In this document: positions 7,116-15,925 of the stretch, in pieces | Numbering within the stretch: the first letter of the stretch is position 1 | How the letters are laid out: every line of letters starts with the position of its first letter | Source of the DNA: a virus | Strand: one strand, 5' to 3' | IMG/VR virus record: IMGVR_UViG_3300046163_000105 | Coordinates: 1-32,755 of that record | DNA: 32,755 nt | The notes under the pieces: model-generated | Databases searched by the model: none | What the model was told of the DNA's origin: nothing | The model's input: the letters and a program-made list of their open reading frames with translations, nothing else | Translations under genes and position numbers: made by a program

Positions 7116-8128
7116 CAGGTGCGCTTGGCCGAGCGCAGCACCTGTGGCCGGGTGCAAATCGGGAGTGGATTGCTCTCGATCTCCAGACGCACCCACTCAT
7201 CCCGCTCCCGATCCGGAATCATACGGGCATAAAGCGGCAAGCCGATCGTATTGACTGTCTCAAAGGTGTCAGCCGGGGCGAAGTAGATCTCGAATAGGCC
7301 CTCGATCCCCTGTGGATAGAAAAACGCTTTGTCAGTTGGCACCCCAATGGTCGAGGTGCCACCATAACGGCGGAAGGTGATGCCGCCAAAGGTAAACTCA
7401 TCCACCGCCCTGCCCCGCAACTCATTCGCAGCAGCCGTGTTGAGATAGGTCTCCCGGATCTCCTTATGCGCCACGAGATCCGCAAAGAACGCCGAGCCAC
7501 ACTCCGCCCGCAGTTGCACAGGCCCGACCGCAAGCCCGCCCAAGCTATCCTCAACACTTTCAATTAAAGCTTGGCAACGTTTGCGCAGCGCCCCAGAAGC
7601 TGGCGACTGATTGTCGAGATCAAAATCGATCTCCGCCACAGGCGTGATCCCAAATTCATTCGCGAAATTGATTACCACCGAGCCATCACGAGGATCTTTA
7701 ACCAAGCCCTGAATACCGTTGAGAAGATGATACTCAAACGTTGCCTCTGCATCAGTGCGCAGGCGTCGCATGCGGCGTGCGATCTCGGCTTGGGCCTGCT
7801 GTGTCACGCTCTCAGAGCCAAACTCGCGAATACCTTGGATCTCGGATGCCCAAAGTACATCTTGCTTTTTGAACTGACGACACACGAAGGCCCGCACCTG
7901 CCGGCTTTCCGGCATCTGCTGATCATAGCCTCCGCCCCGTTCCGAAAACGGGATGAGCGACAAAGTGCCATCACGACTTTCAATCACGACCGTACGGGTG
8001 CGTACGCCGCGTTCTGCGAACAAATCGGAGCCAGAAAGAGTGGCAGGCTTGAAGGGAATGTTTTCGAGGGCGCGGGTGAGTTCTATGACGGAGAAGGCAT
8101 CGCCTTCAAAGATATCCATGGTGGCCAT
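7115..8128 (-). CDS. Major capsid protein, lambda gpE family
   Basis: A 337-residue protein, close to the 341 of lambda gpE, with an AGGAGG ribosome site seven bases before its ATG. It contains 'ELTRALENIPFKPATLSG' near the N-terminus, a central 'QQAQAEIARRMRRLRTDAE' helix and 'GLPLYARMIPDRERDEW' near the end, typical of the phage capsid E family. It forms the icosahedral shell. It follows the ClpP-type protease and decoration genes as in lambda. The frame is intact, a contrast with the decoration and portal genes just upstream. Confidence 0.93.
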   Translation of the reverse strand: MATMDIFEGDAFSVIELTRALENIPFKPATLSGSDLFAERGVRTRTVVIESRDGTLSLIPFSERGGGYDQQMPESRQVRAFVCRQFKKQDVLWASEIQGIREFGSESVTQQAQAEIARRMRRLRTDAEATFEYHLLNGIQGLVKDPRDGSVVINFANEFGITPVAEIDFDLDNQSPASGALRKRCQALIESVEDSLGGLAVGPVQLRAECGSAFFADLVAHKEIRETYLNTAAANELRGRAVDEFTFGGITFRRYGGTSTIGVPTDKAFFYPQGIEGLFEIYFAPADTFETVNTIGLPLYARMIPDRERDEWVRLEIESNPLPICTRPQVLRSAKRT

Positions 8129-8167
8129 AAGCCAGCCTCCTTAATTTTATAGGTTGGGGGCTACGCC

Positions 8168-8540
8168 TCAGCGCAGAATAATGCCAATTGAGGCGAGTGC
8201 CGTGGTGGCGGTAGTAATCTGGGCCTCGGTTGCACCATCGGGCCAAACAAGGTCTTGACGATTGACGATGGCAGGACCCCGGAGAAGTATAACTGCGGAC
8301 GCATCAGCTGCGCTCGCATCCACAGAGTCCCACAGGATGCCAGAAGCGTTCTGACTGCCGTTGGACGCGCCAGGTGCAAAGCTTGTGTATTTCCCGCCGG
8401 TGGTAATTCTTCCAAGCACCGTGCCAGGCCTCAAGCTTACCTGCGCCAGAGGCGATGGTCACGGTTTCGCGGGTGTAATCACGCAGCACTTCCCAGACGA
8501 GAAAGCCGCCTGTGTGTTTTCCTTCTGTGAGCATCGTCAT
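8168..8540 (-). pseudogene. Head decoration protein (lambda gpD type), one frameshift
   Basis: The start at 8540 gives 'MTMLTEGKHTGGFLVWEV'. Near 8430 one extra G breaks the frame; removing it joins 'ASGAGKLE' to 'PGTVLGRITTGGKYTSF' and the protein runs to 8168, about 123 residues. The sequence matches gpD-type proteins, trimers that stabilise the expanded capsid. Position between the protease and the major capsid gene is as in lambda. Confidence 0.8.
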
Positions 8541-8637
8541 GAACGCTTATCCTTTTTGGCGAAATGTACGGGCGATGACCTCGCCCCAGGGATTGGTTGG
8601 CACCGCATGCCCGGGTTGGGCATGGGCGGCGGTGATG

Positions 8638-9657
8638 TCAGGAGGTGGCGTCGGCCTTGACTGCCAGAAGTCGATGGCGGACCTCGTCGAGGCCCACGTC
8701 TTCCTCTAGGAAACGACCTGCCATCTGCGGCTGGCCCGCAAGGCGGCAAAGATCGATCACAGCGCGGGCATGAGACATCGCCTCAGCGCGGATCGCCCCA
8801 GCGTCGAGTGGTGCGTCGGGTGGTGCGTTGGCGGCTGCAGCGCAGTTCTCTGCCGCACGCGATTGGGCGTTTCCGGCTTGAAGACCCTCATCCTGCACAC
8901 TTGTACACGTAGGATCGGCGGTTGTTGCCACCGGATCAACGTTCCCGGCGGGAACCTTGGTCGCGGGATCAGATGCGATTGGCGCAGCGTCATTGCCTGC
9001 CACACCGTTATCGTCTCCAACGATTTCCCTGGCTGTGGTTGCGGGGTCAGGCGCGATGGCCTCAACTGCCTCAACCAGTTCAGGCGGGACGTTACGGAAC
9101 CGCCCGATATCAAAGCTGGCGGCAATCCGCACCGGCTCTGCCATGCGCGTGGCCAGCCCCGCCTCCAACGCATCTTTTGCGTCAAACCATGTCTCCGCCG
9201 ACAGCAATGCCGCGATTTCATCTTCGGGTTTGCCCGATTTGGCAGCATAGCCCCGTGTCATGCTCGCTGCGATTTTGTCCAACGTGCCGGCCATGTCGCG
9301 CATGTCTGCGGCCGTGCCCATGACAACGCCAGACGGGTCGTGGATCATCAGGAAGGCGTTTTCCGGCATGACGATCTCGTCGCCCGCCATGGCGATATAG
9401 CTCGCAGCCGAAGCTGCAATCCCATCGATCCAGACAGTGATTTCACCCGCATGCCGCTTCAGGGCGTTATAGATTGCAACCGCATCAAAGACTGAGCCTC
9501 CAGGGCTGTTCAGCCGCAAATCGATCGGTGCATCATCCGGCAGCGCGCCCAGCTCGGCCAGAAACCCTTTGGCAGAAACGCCGTAGGCGCCGATTTCGTC
9601 ATAGATCAGCACTTCCGCGCCCGTTGCCCGGGCACGGATCGTGTACCAACTGTTCAT
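8638..9657 (-). CDS. ClpP-type head maturation protease / scaffold
   Basis: Starting at 9657 (MNSWYTIRARATG), four bases after the portal stop and behind AGGAG, the protein has 339 residues. The protease domain (about 1-190) shows 'RLNSPGGSVFDAVAIYNAL', the Ser motif 'GIAASAASYIAMAG' and the His motif 'MIHDPSG', as in ClpP-related phage proteases. The C-terminal part (about 200-339) is Ala/Pro-rich and probably the scaffold domain. It would cleave scaffold and itself during prohead maturation. Just after the stop, a shifted frame continues 'DITAAHAQPGHAVPTNPW' to a stop about 95 bp on. This looks like a lost natural C-terminus, so there may be another one-base indel near 8638. Confidence 0.85.
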   Translation of the reverse strand: MNSWYTIRARATGAEVLIYDEIGAYGVSAKGFLAELGALPDDAPIDLRLNSPGGSVFDAVAIYNALKRHAGEITVWIDGIAASAASYIAMAGDEIVMPENAFLMIHDPSGVVMGTAADMRDMAGTLDKIAASMTRGYAAKSGKPEDEIAALLSAETWFDAKDALEAGLATRMAEPVRIAASFDIGRFRNVPPELVEAVEAIAPDPATTAREIVGDDNGVAGNDAAPIASDPATKVPAGNVDPVATTADPTCTSVQDEGLQAGNAQSRAAENCAAAANAPPDAPLDAGAIRAEAMSHARAVIDLCRLAGQPQMAGRFLEEDVGLDEVRHRLLAVKADATS

Positions 9658-9661
9658 GGTG

Positions 9662-11162
9662 TCACTCCTGTTTGGATTGAGCGGCGGACTCGTCGCCTTT
9701 GTCATCTGGTTCCGGCGTCTGGCTCGGTGTTGCCCGCGCACCTTGCGTCTCACCTGGGCTGGTGCGGTACACGAGCCCCAACTGCTTTGTCCGCGCAGCA
9801 TCGGCCGCGTTTTCACGGTCGACCTCCTCGACATCATAGCCCGTGGCCTCGACCACCTTGCGTCTTGAGGTGATGCCCGCCTCCATCGCCAGCACCTGCG
9901 CCTGAATGTCTTTCAAGGGATCGACCCAATCCCACCGGGGCGGGATCCACTGTACCCTGCGCGCAGCCGCGGGGTCAGGCAGATTAAGCCGACCCACCAA
10001 TTGTGCTGTATCCAGCCAGCGTCGCCAAATCGGTCGGCAGAGCTGATGCGCAATCACCCCGTGCTGCAACTGTTGCACGCGCCGGCGGAACTCAACCAGT
10101 TCTGCCCTCAGGCTGGAATAGTTCGCCTGCCGCACATCACCGGTCACAAGGTGGTAGGGCAGCCCCAGCGAGGCAGACACCGCAAGCAGCGTGCGATATT
10201 GAAACGCCTCATAGCCACCACCAACATCAGCAGGGCTCGAGAACTTCACATCCTCGCCCGGCAGCAGAACCTGCATGGTGCCGGGCTCAAGGCTGGCCAT
10301 GGCTGCGCCATCAAGATCTGCCTCTCCCTCGCCCATCATCGGATCTTCCGGCGCTGTCTTGGTGATGAAGCCGGCAAACATTGCTGCTGTCTTTTTGCGA
10401 TCTAGTTCGGCGTCATCATACTGATCAAGCAGGAACAACCGCACCATCGCAGGGCGCAACATGGGGCAAGCCACGGATCTGACCCGCATCAATGGGGCGG
10501 TAGATGTGTAGAACATCTTCGGCTGGCACGCGCACGGTTTCTGGTATCGCGACGCAGTGATCCGTGCTGTCGCCAGGATGACGCCTGCGGAAATGATAAG
10601 CCACCCGCCGACCGATTAGGTCAAACTCGATCCCGCAGCGGATGCGGTTCCCGTTTGAGGCCGTCTCGGTCTTCTCAAAGGGCAGCATTTCCGATTGCAG
10701 CAACTGCATCTGCAGCGGCACCAACAAGCCGTCCTCGGCCCGGCGGGGCCGCATCCGCACAAAACACTCGCCTGCGACGAACATCTCGCGCGCCACCATC
10801 GCCTGCAGACCATAAAAATCCGTCAGCCCGTCGGCATCCGCCTCATCGGTCCAAGCAAGCCAAAGCCGCTGGACCTCATCACGTAATGCTGCATCCTCAA
10901 TCAGTGAGGACGGCTTAATTCCATCCCCCACCATGTTGGATGCAAAGGCCTCGCAGGCATTCGCAGCATAGCCGTTCGTCACCACCAGTTCACGCGAGCG
11001 GGCCAGCAACTTTGGCCCACCCGATGCCACCAACGCATTGATGTTTTCAAGCGGTGGGTTCCAGCCCCGCAGCCGGCGTTTTGACATCGCCCCTTCAAGA
11101 CGCGCACGCATCGCTTTGGGGCCGCCCGGCTTGGGGCGACGGAACGTGTCCAGTAACCCCAT
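9662..11162 (-). pseudogene. Portal protein (lambda gpB family), one frameshift
   Basis: Start at 11162 (MGLLDTFRRPKPGG). The N-terminal 230 residues carry 'NAACEAFASNMVGDG'-like portal sequence and 'ADGLTDFYGLQAMVAREMF'. The frame is lost near 10452-10458, where one extra C follows 'GLPHVAP'. Removing it continues 'AMVRLFLLDQYDDAELDRKK' through 'GLPYHLVTGDVRQANYSSLRA' to the stop at 9662, giving about 499 residues. The portal forms the dodecameric DNA gateway and binds TerL. Gene order gpW-portal-protease matches lambda. Confidence 0.88.
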
Positions 11163-11165
11163 GTG

Positions 11166-11381
11166 TTAAAGCCCTTTAGATGTGGAAATACGCACCTGCC
11201 GTACGACCCGCCGTCCTTCGAGTGTGGCTATTTCGCGATCCAACCCTTCAATGGCGCGGTCGATTTCAGCCACGCTGCGGTAATCCACGGTTTTGCCGTC
11301 ATAGCTGACCCGCGCGACGCCGGAGGAACGTTGGACTGCGAGCGCCTCGCGGCGGGTGCGAAGTTCAGAAATTGTGGCCAT
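11166..11381 (-). CDS. gpW-type head-tail joining protein
   Basis: A 71-residue protein starting 'MATISELRTRREALAVQRSS', with 'VSYDGKTVDYRSVAEIDRAI' in the middle. Length, helix-hairpin-helix pattern and position between TerL and portal match lambda gpW (68 residues), which joins the portal-filled head to the next connector. It starts four bases after the TerL stop and ends four bases before the portal start. The frame is intact. Confidence 0.85.
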   Translation of the reverse strand: MATISELRTRREALAVQRSSGVARVSYDGKTVDYRSVAEIDRAIEGLDREIATLEGRRVVRQVRISTSKGL

Positions 11382-11384
11382 TTA

Positions 11385-14300
11385 TCACCCCATGTAAGTC
11401 GACCGCATTGTCCGCCTCCGCGCAGACGGGCGCGGCGATGATTTCACAGCCACGTCACCCGCTGGCCCGCTAGTTTCGACCGCGAGCTGTCGCTCCAACT
11501 CGGCCCACCGCGCTTCCGACCAGCGGTCCGCACCGGCAATCCAAGCAGCTGCGCGCGCATATACCCGGCAATCCAGCGCCTCATTGCGCTCACGCAGCTT
11601 TTGCCATTCGAGCTTTGCAAATCCGCGCTTGTTCTTAACGGTGACCAGCTGCTCAGCCGTCAGCTGCTTGAGCCATTCACTGTCGGCCCAATTTGGCAGA
11701 TGCACTGTTCCCGCTGGAAACGAAGATCCCGCGGTGATTTCCTCTGGCGTCGGCCGATCCTGGCGCAGGAAACGATAGGTTTCCGCTTTGAAGGTCGAGG
11801 TTGCCACCGACCAGAGCCGCGCACCGCGCCGCAGCCGCTTGCCGCCAATCGTGGCATCCACAAAGGTTGGTCCCGTCACCGGGCTTGCGCGGTTGAACCC
11901 CTCAAGTCCCTTGACCGGTGCGACCTGTCCAAACCCCATCTGCCGCGCCCAGCCGTAGACCGCGCTGGTCTCATAGCCTGTATCGATCGCCAGTTTTGCA
12001 ATGCTCAGGTGCTGGCCGCTGGCGTGTTGCCAAGTCTGCCCCAAAAGCTCGGAGAGTTTCTGCCAGCATGCCGAAGCTCCGGGACCACCCTCAATAACAA
12101 CATGATCGATGAGCCAACTTTGCAGCCCCCTACCCCAGGCCCAGACATCAACCTCAATCCGGTCCTTTTGAACATCCGCGCCTGCTGTCAGAAACAACCC
12201 ATCGGCCGGCACAGTGCCGGGTGTCCACTCTTCCTTCTGCCCCTGCAGGCGTTGCCAGTCGGGTGCCTCACCACTTTCCATCCAGGTCTCACCCAGCGAT
12301 GTGTTGATGAAGGTCTTCATCATATCATCACCGCCAGCCCGCGCCGACAGGTAGGTTTTGACCATCGCAGCCAATCGAACCCAAGGCGAATAAAGCTCGT
12401 TAAGATGGAACCCGGCTGTGCCCGCAAAGGGCTGCTCAGCAACCCAGTGCCCCTTTGACACTGCCGCCCAGCGGACCTCGTCGCGCCAAGCTGCATCGCA
12501 GTCAACGCAGTGATACCGTGCAGTGTCCGGCTTGTGGCCGCCATCCTCGCCCTTGTCCCATTTGACCTGTGGCCAGATCAGGATTTGATCATACCCACAG
12601 TCGGGACATGGCACCCAGAAACGGCGCTGATCACTTTCCTCAAACGCCGTCTCGATCCGGCTCGCGCCCTTGTTCGTCGGCGTTGAGACCAGCACGATCT
12701 TGCGGTTCCAGAACGTCACGGTGCGCTTTCTTGCAAGGTTGACCGGATCGCCCTCGGCCCCCGCGCTGAACGGGTAGCGATCGACCTCATCACAAAGCAG
12801 CAACCGGATCGGACGACTTGCCAGACCAGAAGGTGCGTTGGCACCGACAATGGTCAGGTGGCCACCCGGAAACCGTTTGTGCAGGATCTTGTTGTTGCCA
12901 TCCCGCGATTTGGGGTCGGCAATCTTGTCCCGCAAACAAGGCGTATCTCGCGCCATCGGCGAGAAGCGGTCCTTCGACCAGGTTTCAGCATCGCGCTCTG
13001 TCGGCATCACCACCATGATCGGTGCCGGGTCCTGGTCGACGTGGTAGCCGACGGCGTTATTGACCATCTCCGTGTTATGCGTTGGGATCATGGTGCGTCC
13101 GGCCAGATACAGCCTGTTGGGGCTATCTACCTGGATGCAGCGCACAGGGACGCTATCGACCGGCTCGACAGCGACAATACGGCGCCGCTTGGTTTCCGTT
13201 GTCCGTCGTCCCGTGCGTGAGACCTGGCGCGCGCGCTTCCTTGCCAGTCGGAACACCGGCGTGTCGTCATAGATCATGAAGGAAAACCGGGTCGCGGGGT
13301 TTCCAAGACGCCGTTCGCCATCGATCACCACCGTCGGATGCTTGTCGACGGCGGTGAACTTAATGCCCAAGGAGGCAAGAAGCTCGCCGAAGCCCTCGGC
13401 CAGACGCAGATGAACCGTGATGAACTCGCAGCGACCGCATTCAGCGATATAGCCGTCCGTGTCCATCAGCCCCTGAAGGAGAGCCAAGCGCTGATCTATC
13501 GACACGCGAAGGTAGGCCGGCGGTATGTGTTTACCGGTTTCTGGCGTCTTTCGATCCTTGGCCAGCCCCATCTCCCGCAAGCGCAGGCTGAACGGCTTTC
13601 CGTCTTCCAGAACTGGATCAACGGGAAGGCCGTGCTTCCACTGCATTGAAAACTGCCGCCCACATTCCGCGCATTGCCCATTCCCATGGCGCCCCAGCAC
13701 ATCCATGTCATGGCCGCGGCGACACATATTGTCGGGCCAAGGCAGTATCGGCTTCAGCGTCAGGATGTGCGGCACCCGTTTGTCCTTCGACTTGACCTCA
13801 ACCTCCATGCCGCAGGCGCGTAGGTGATCGGCGATTTCAAGATCATCCTGATGGCAGGTGATCTGTGAGCCGTAGCTGTGGCCGTCCCCAAGCCAGACGC
13901 CCAAGGCGTAAGGCGGGATCGGCAATGCCTGTTCGGGCAGTTGAAGCGGCGCAGCCACCGGGATAGCGTATCGGTTCCGTTTCGTCCTCCCGTAGTAGTG
14001 CGCTGTCTCAGCAATCTCCTTCGTCGTCAGGACCGCCCGGTGGATCATCATGAAACAGGTCCCTCAACGCGTCCTGCGCGCGTACTGGTGTGTCGCTGTC
14101 GACCGCCCAGAGGTGATCGGCATCCGCGACGATCGAACTACCGTCCGAAAACCGTACCCGGTAGCAGCGCCGGTTGCGCATCACATCCGTCGCGCCCGTG
14201 ACACGGCAAGGCGCGCCAGTTTCGTCAAAAAGAATGTCGCCGACCTGCACGTCGGCCATCGTGGTCCACCCCGTGGGCGTCGCCAGCGGCGTATCGAGTG

Positions 14301-14544
14301 CCAACGCCTTACCCACCTGTGAACTGGACATGATCACGACAGTTTCTGTCGCCGCGTCCGAGACTGCCTCCATGATCCCGCGCTGGTATTCGGCGCGGCT
14401 TGTCCGCCATTGGCCAGGCTCGGCACTGGCCTCAGAACTCAGCCGCCGGTTCTGGTCCGCCCAATCGCTGATCGTTAGGTCCGGCGGTGGTTTCAGAACC
14501 GCTAGTGCCCTTGCCACCGTCCGTTTCAGGATCGCTGAGCCCAT
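11385..14544 (-). pseudogene. Terminase large subunit (lambda gpA family) carrying an intein, frameshifted
   Basis: The likely start is the ATG at 14544 (MGSAILKRTVARALA), inside the end of the small-subunit gene. The Walker A motif 'SSSQVGK' at 14325-14308 is interrupted directly after its Lys by an intein (14307-13074); the motif resumes 'TEMVNNAVGY'. After splicing, TerL would be about 640 residues, with Walker B 'LLLCDEVDRYP', two CxxC pairs of a zinc ribbon ('CPDCGY', 'CVDCDA') and a nuclease domain beginning near 'TAGADVQKDRIEVDVW'. It packages DNA and cuts it at cos or pac sites. An extra base near 14046-14050, within the intein, puts the N- and C-terminal halves in different frames, so no full-length precursor is made without correction or slippage. 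Confidence 0.9.
13074..14307 (-). other. Class 3-like intein with LAGLIDADG endonuclease in TerL Walker A
   Basis: The intein begins with Ala ('ALALDTPLATPTGWTTM') instead of Cys or Ser and ends 'MIPTHN', followed by Thr. The block B segment ends 'ADHLW', supplying the Trp; block F reads 'VRCIQVDS', supplying the Cys; block G reads 'PTHN', supplying the Thr two before the terminal Asn. This Trp-Cys-Thr set with a non-nucleophilic first residue is the published signature of class 3 inteins, in which the block F Cys starts splicing. Two LAGLIDADG motifs are visible, 'YALGVWLGDGHSYGS' and 'LALLQGLMDTDGYI', with a Cys/His segment between them. Removing one T near 14048 gives a 411-residue intein; as sequenced it is split. 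Confidence 0.9.
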
Positions 14545-15028
14545 CAATGTCAGGGTCGGTTTTAAATTCAATGTCTGGCTCTGCGAGATCATCAAGCACC
14601 TCGCGAATGGCGGCACGAATAAGGTTACGGGTATCTCCGACTGTGGATTGCTCAAATACCTGTGGAGCCAGCCGGTCAGGCAGCGCCAACAGACGGGTTC
14701 TCAAAAGCGCCAGTACGGCGATCCAAGCCGCTTCAACCTGGTCGGCTGCAATCAGAGATCGGCGCTTTTCTTTCGCTTCCATTTCCGCAAGGTCGGCGCG
14801 GGCCCGGATAAAGCGCGCCCGTTCGGCGGCATAGTCGGGCGCACCCGCCTGCGCCTTCAGCGCCTGATCTCGCAGGTAGCGCACATATCCACGCACCGAC
14901 CCGATCAGATCATACTGACCGCGCTCCGCCTTCGGGATCACCCCCTCCCGGCTCAGCTGCTGAACCCTGCGCTCCGACAGATCAAGCAGCTTTGCGATCA
15001 CACCGATGGATTGGGTGGCTGCTGACAT
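14432..15028 (-). CDS. Terminase small subunit
   Basis: A 198-residue protein starting 'MSAATQSIGVIAKLLDLSER'. An N-terminal winged-helix region (about 8-50: 'RVQQLSREGVIPK', 'YDLIGSVRGYVRYLRD') fits the Nu1-type DNA-binding domain that recognises the packaging site. A charged coiled-coil-like helix follows ('ARADLAEMEAKEKRRS'). The acidic, low-complexity C-terminus would contact TerL. It is the first gene of the late operon; its end overlaps the TerL start by about 113 bp. An AGGAT ribosome site lies eight bases before the ATG. Confidence 0.88.
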   Translation of the reverse strand: MSAATQSIGVIAKLLDLSERRVQQLSREGVIPKAERGQYDLIGSVRGYVRYLRDQALKAQAGAPDYAAERARFIRARADLAEMEAKEKRRSLIAADQVEAAWIAVLALLRTRLLALPDRLAPQVFEQSTVGDTRNLIRAAIREVLDDLAEPDIEFKTDPDIDGLSDPETDGGKGTSGSETTAGPNDQRLGGPEPAAEF

Positions 15029-15071
15029 AAAGTGATCCTACAGGTTTGAAATGAGCCATGTTATTGCTGCG

Positions 15072-15077
15072 ATTATA
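15072..15077 (-). promoter_or_regulatory. Candidate -10 element of the late operon promoter
   Basis: A perfect TATAAT occurs on the minus strand 44 bp upstream of the terminase small subunit start, in the 114-bp gap between the two divergent transcription units. No good -35 hexamer lies 16-18 bp upstream, so the promoter may need an activator, as phage late promoters often do. Confidence 0.4.
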
Positions 15078-15142
15078 GTGGATAGAGCGCCCCAGTAGAG
15101 CGAAGCTGATTGCATCAATCAACGCAGCTAGGAGCCGCCAAT

Positions 15143-15412
15143 TTGCCCCACCTCAACCCGCAACAAACGCACCGCCATCAGCTCCGCACCGCAAAGGAGC
15201 AACGCAACCACGACGCAGCGCTTGCCGCCTTCCTCGGCAAAAAGGCCGAGATCGACGAGATGCTCGCCCGCTTGGCACACCTCAGCGACAACCATTTCAA
15301 CAGCCATCCCGACGAGATCAACTGGGGCGACGTCGGCACTCTCGAGCACTATGCCAGCCTGCTTAAAAACATCACGGACAGCGCCTTTAAGGAAGGCGAG
15401 CATGCAGTGTAA
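15143..15412 (+). CDS. Small conserved phage protein, unknown function
   Basis: From a TTG at 15143, eight bases after an AGGAG site, the protein has 89 residues; a further upstream TTG in the same frame lacks this site. It has a basic N-terminus ('RTAKEQRNHDAALAAFLGKK') and a conserved-looking 'INWGDVGTLEHYASLLKNI' near the end. I have seen proteins of this type next to terminase genes in Rhodobacteraceae prophages, with no function known. It is predicted soluble and helical. It is divergent from the terminase operon and followed by a DUF3489 gene on the same strand. Confidence 0.65.
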   Translation: MPHLNPQQTHRHQLRTAKEQRNHDAALAAFLGKKAEIDEMLARLAHLSDNHFNSHPDEINWGDVGTLEHYASLLKNITDSAFKEGEHAV

Positions 15413-15436
15413 TCAGCCACATAATCCGAAGATATC

Positions 15437-15751
15437 ATGATGACGACCGCTGCAAGCCCCCGACAAACCAAGCTACAGACAATTATCGATATGCTGCTCA
15501 GAGACGAAGGTGCCACAATTCCCGAGATTGCCGCAGCTACCCAATGGCGAGCACACACCGTTCGCGGTGCGCTATCAGGTGCGCTTAAAAAACGGCATGG
15601 CCTCAAGATCACATCACAACTCGATGCGATCCGCGGCCGCATCTACAGGCTGCCAGACACTGAGATAATGTTCAAAACCACAAGGGCTGCCCACTACACC
15701 TATGCCAATGGCCTGCTCGTCCTCGGCCGTACCGAAACACTTAATGTGTGA
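15437..15751 (+). CDS. DUF3489-domain small DNA-binding-like protein
   Basis: A 104-residue protein. Residues about 8-72 form the DUF3489 domain: 'RQTKLQTIIDMLLRDEGATI', then 'ATQWRAHTVRGALSGALKK', then 'GRIYRLP'. The family has a winged-helix look and is common in alphaproteobacterial genomes and prophages; its function is unknown, with a regulatory role likely by fold. The start at 15437 or the next Met codon is uncertain because there is no strong ribosome site. An intrinsic terminator at 15899-15925 closes the unit. The 150 bp between this gene and the terminator hold only hairpins and no convincing ORF. Confidence 0.8.
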   Translation: MMTTAASPRQTKLQTIIDMLLRDEGATIPEIAAATQWRAHTVRGALSGALKKRHGLKITSQLDAIRGRIYRLPDTEIMFKTTRAAHYTYANGLLVLGRTETLNV

Positions 15752-15857
15752 CTTCTCAGTAACTCAGCTACCTTTAAGCCCAGCCCTTTCTTGTAGAATC
15801 CTGCGGCATGCCAATGATTGTTGGCGAGGATTCGCCTGTATGAAACCTCAACTGCTC

Positions 15858-15883
15858 AAAGTGGTGCACCCCCGCGCCACTTT
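15858..15883. repeat. Hairpin upstream of the terminator
   Basis: Ten-base arms AAAGTGGTGC and GCGCCACTTT, with one mismatched pair and a six-base C-rich loop. It lies 15 bp before the intrinsic terminator, in the gap between convergent genes. Its role is unknown. Confidence 0.4.
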
Positions 15884-15898
15884 AAGCTGCCTCAGACT

Positions 15899-15925
15899 GG
15901 GCCAGCCTTGTGCTGGCCCTTTTTT
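15899..15925 (+). terminator. Intrinsic terminator of the DUF3489 unit
   Basis: Eight-base perfect stem GGGCCAGC / GCTGGCCC with a five-base loop, followed directly by TTTTTT. It ends rightward transcription from 15143-15751. The T-run overlaps the stop codon of the converging minus-strand gene. Confidence 0.9.

Noticed and set aside
8638-9837. Longer head protease starting at 9837
   Set aside because: The extra 60 residues overlap the portal coding sequence and are Arg-rich; the ATG at 9657 has a good ribosome site and the expected protease N-terminus.
11601-12458. 285-residue + strand frame opposite TerL
   Set aside because: Antisense to the terminase ATPase/nuclease coding sequence, with no recognisable domain; a shadow of the real gene.
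1-15028. Gene transfer agent instead of a prophage
   Set aside because: The capsid, portal, decoration and terminase genes are lambda type, and a repressor, serine integrase, primase and methylase are present. Known Rhodobacterales gene transfer agents have an HK97-like capsid module and lack these.
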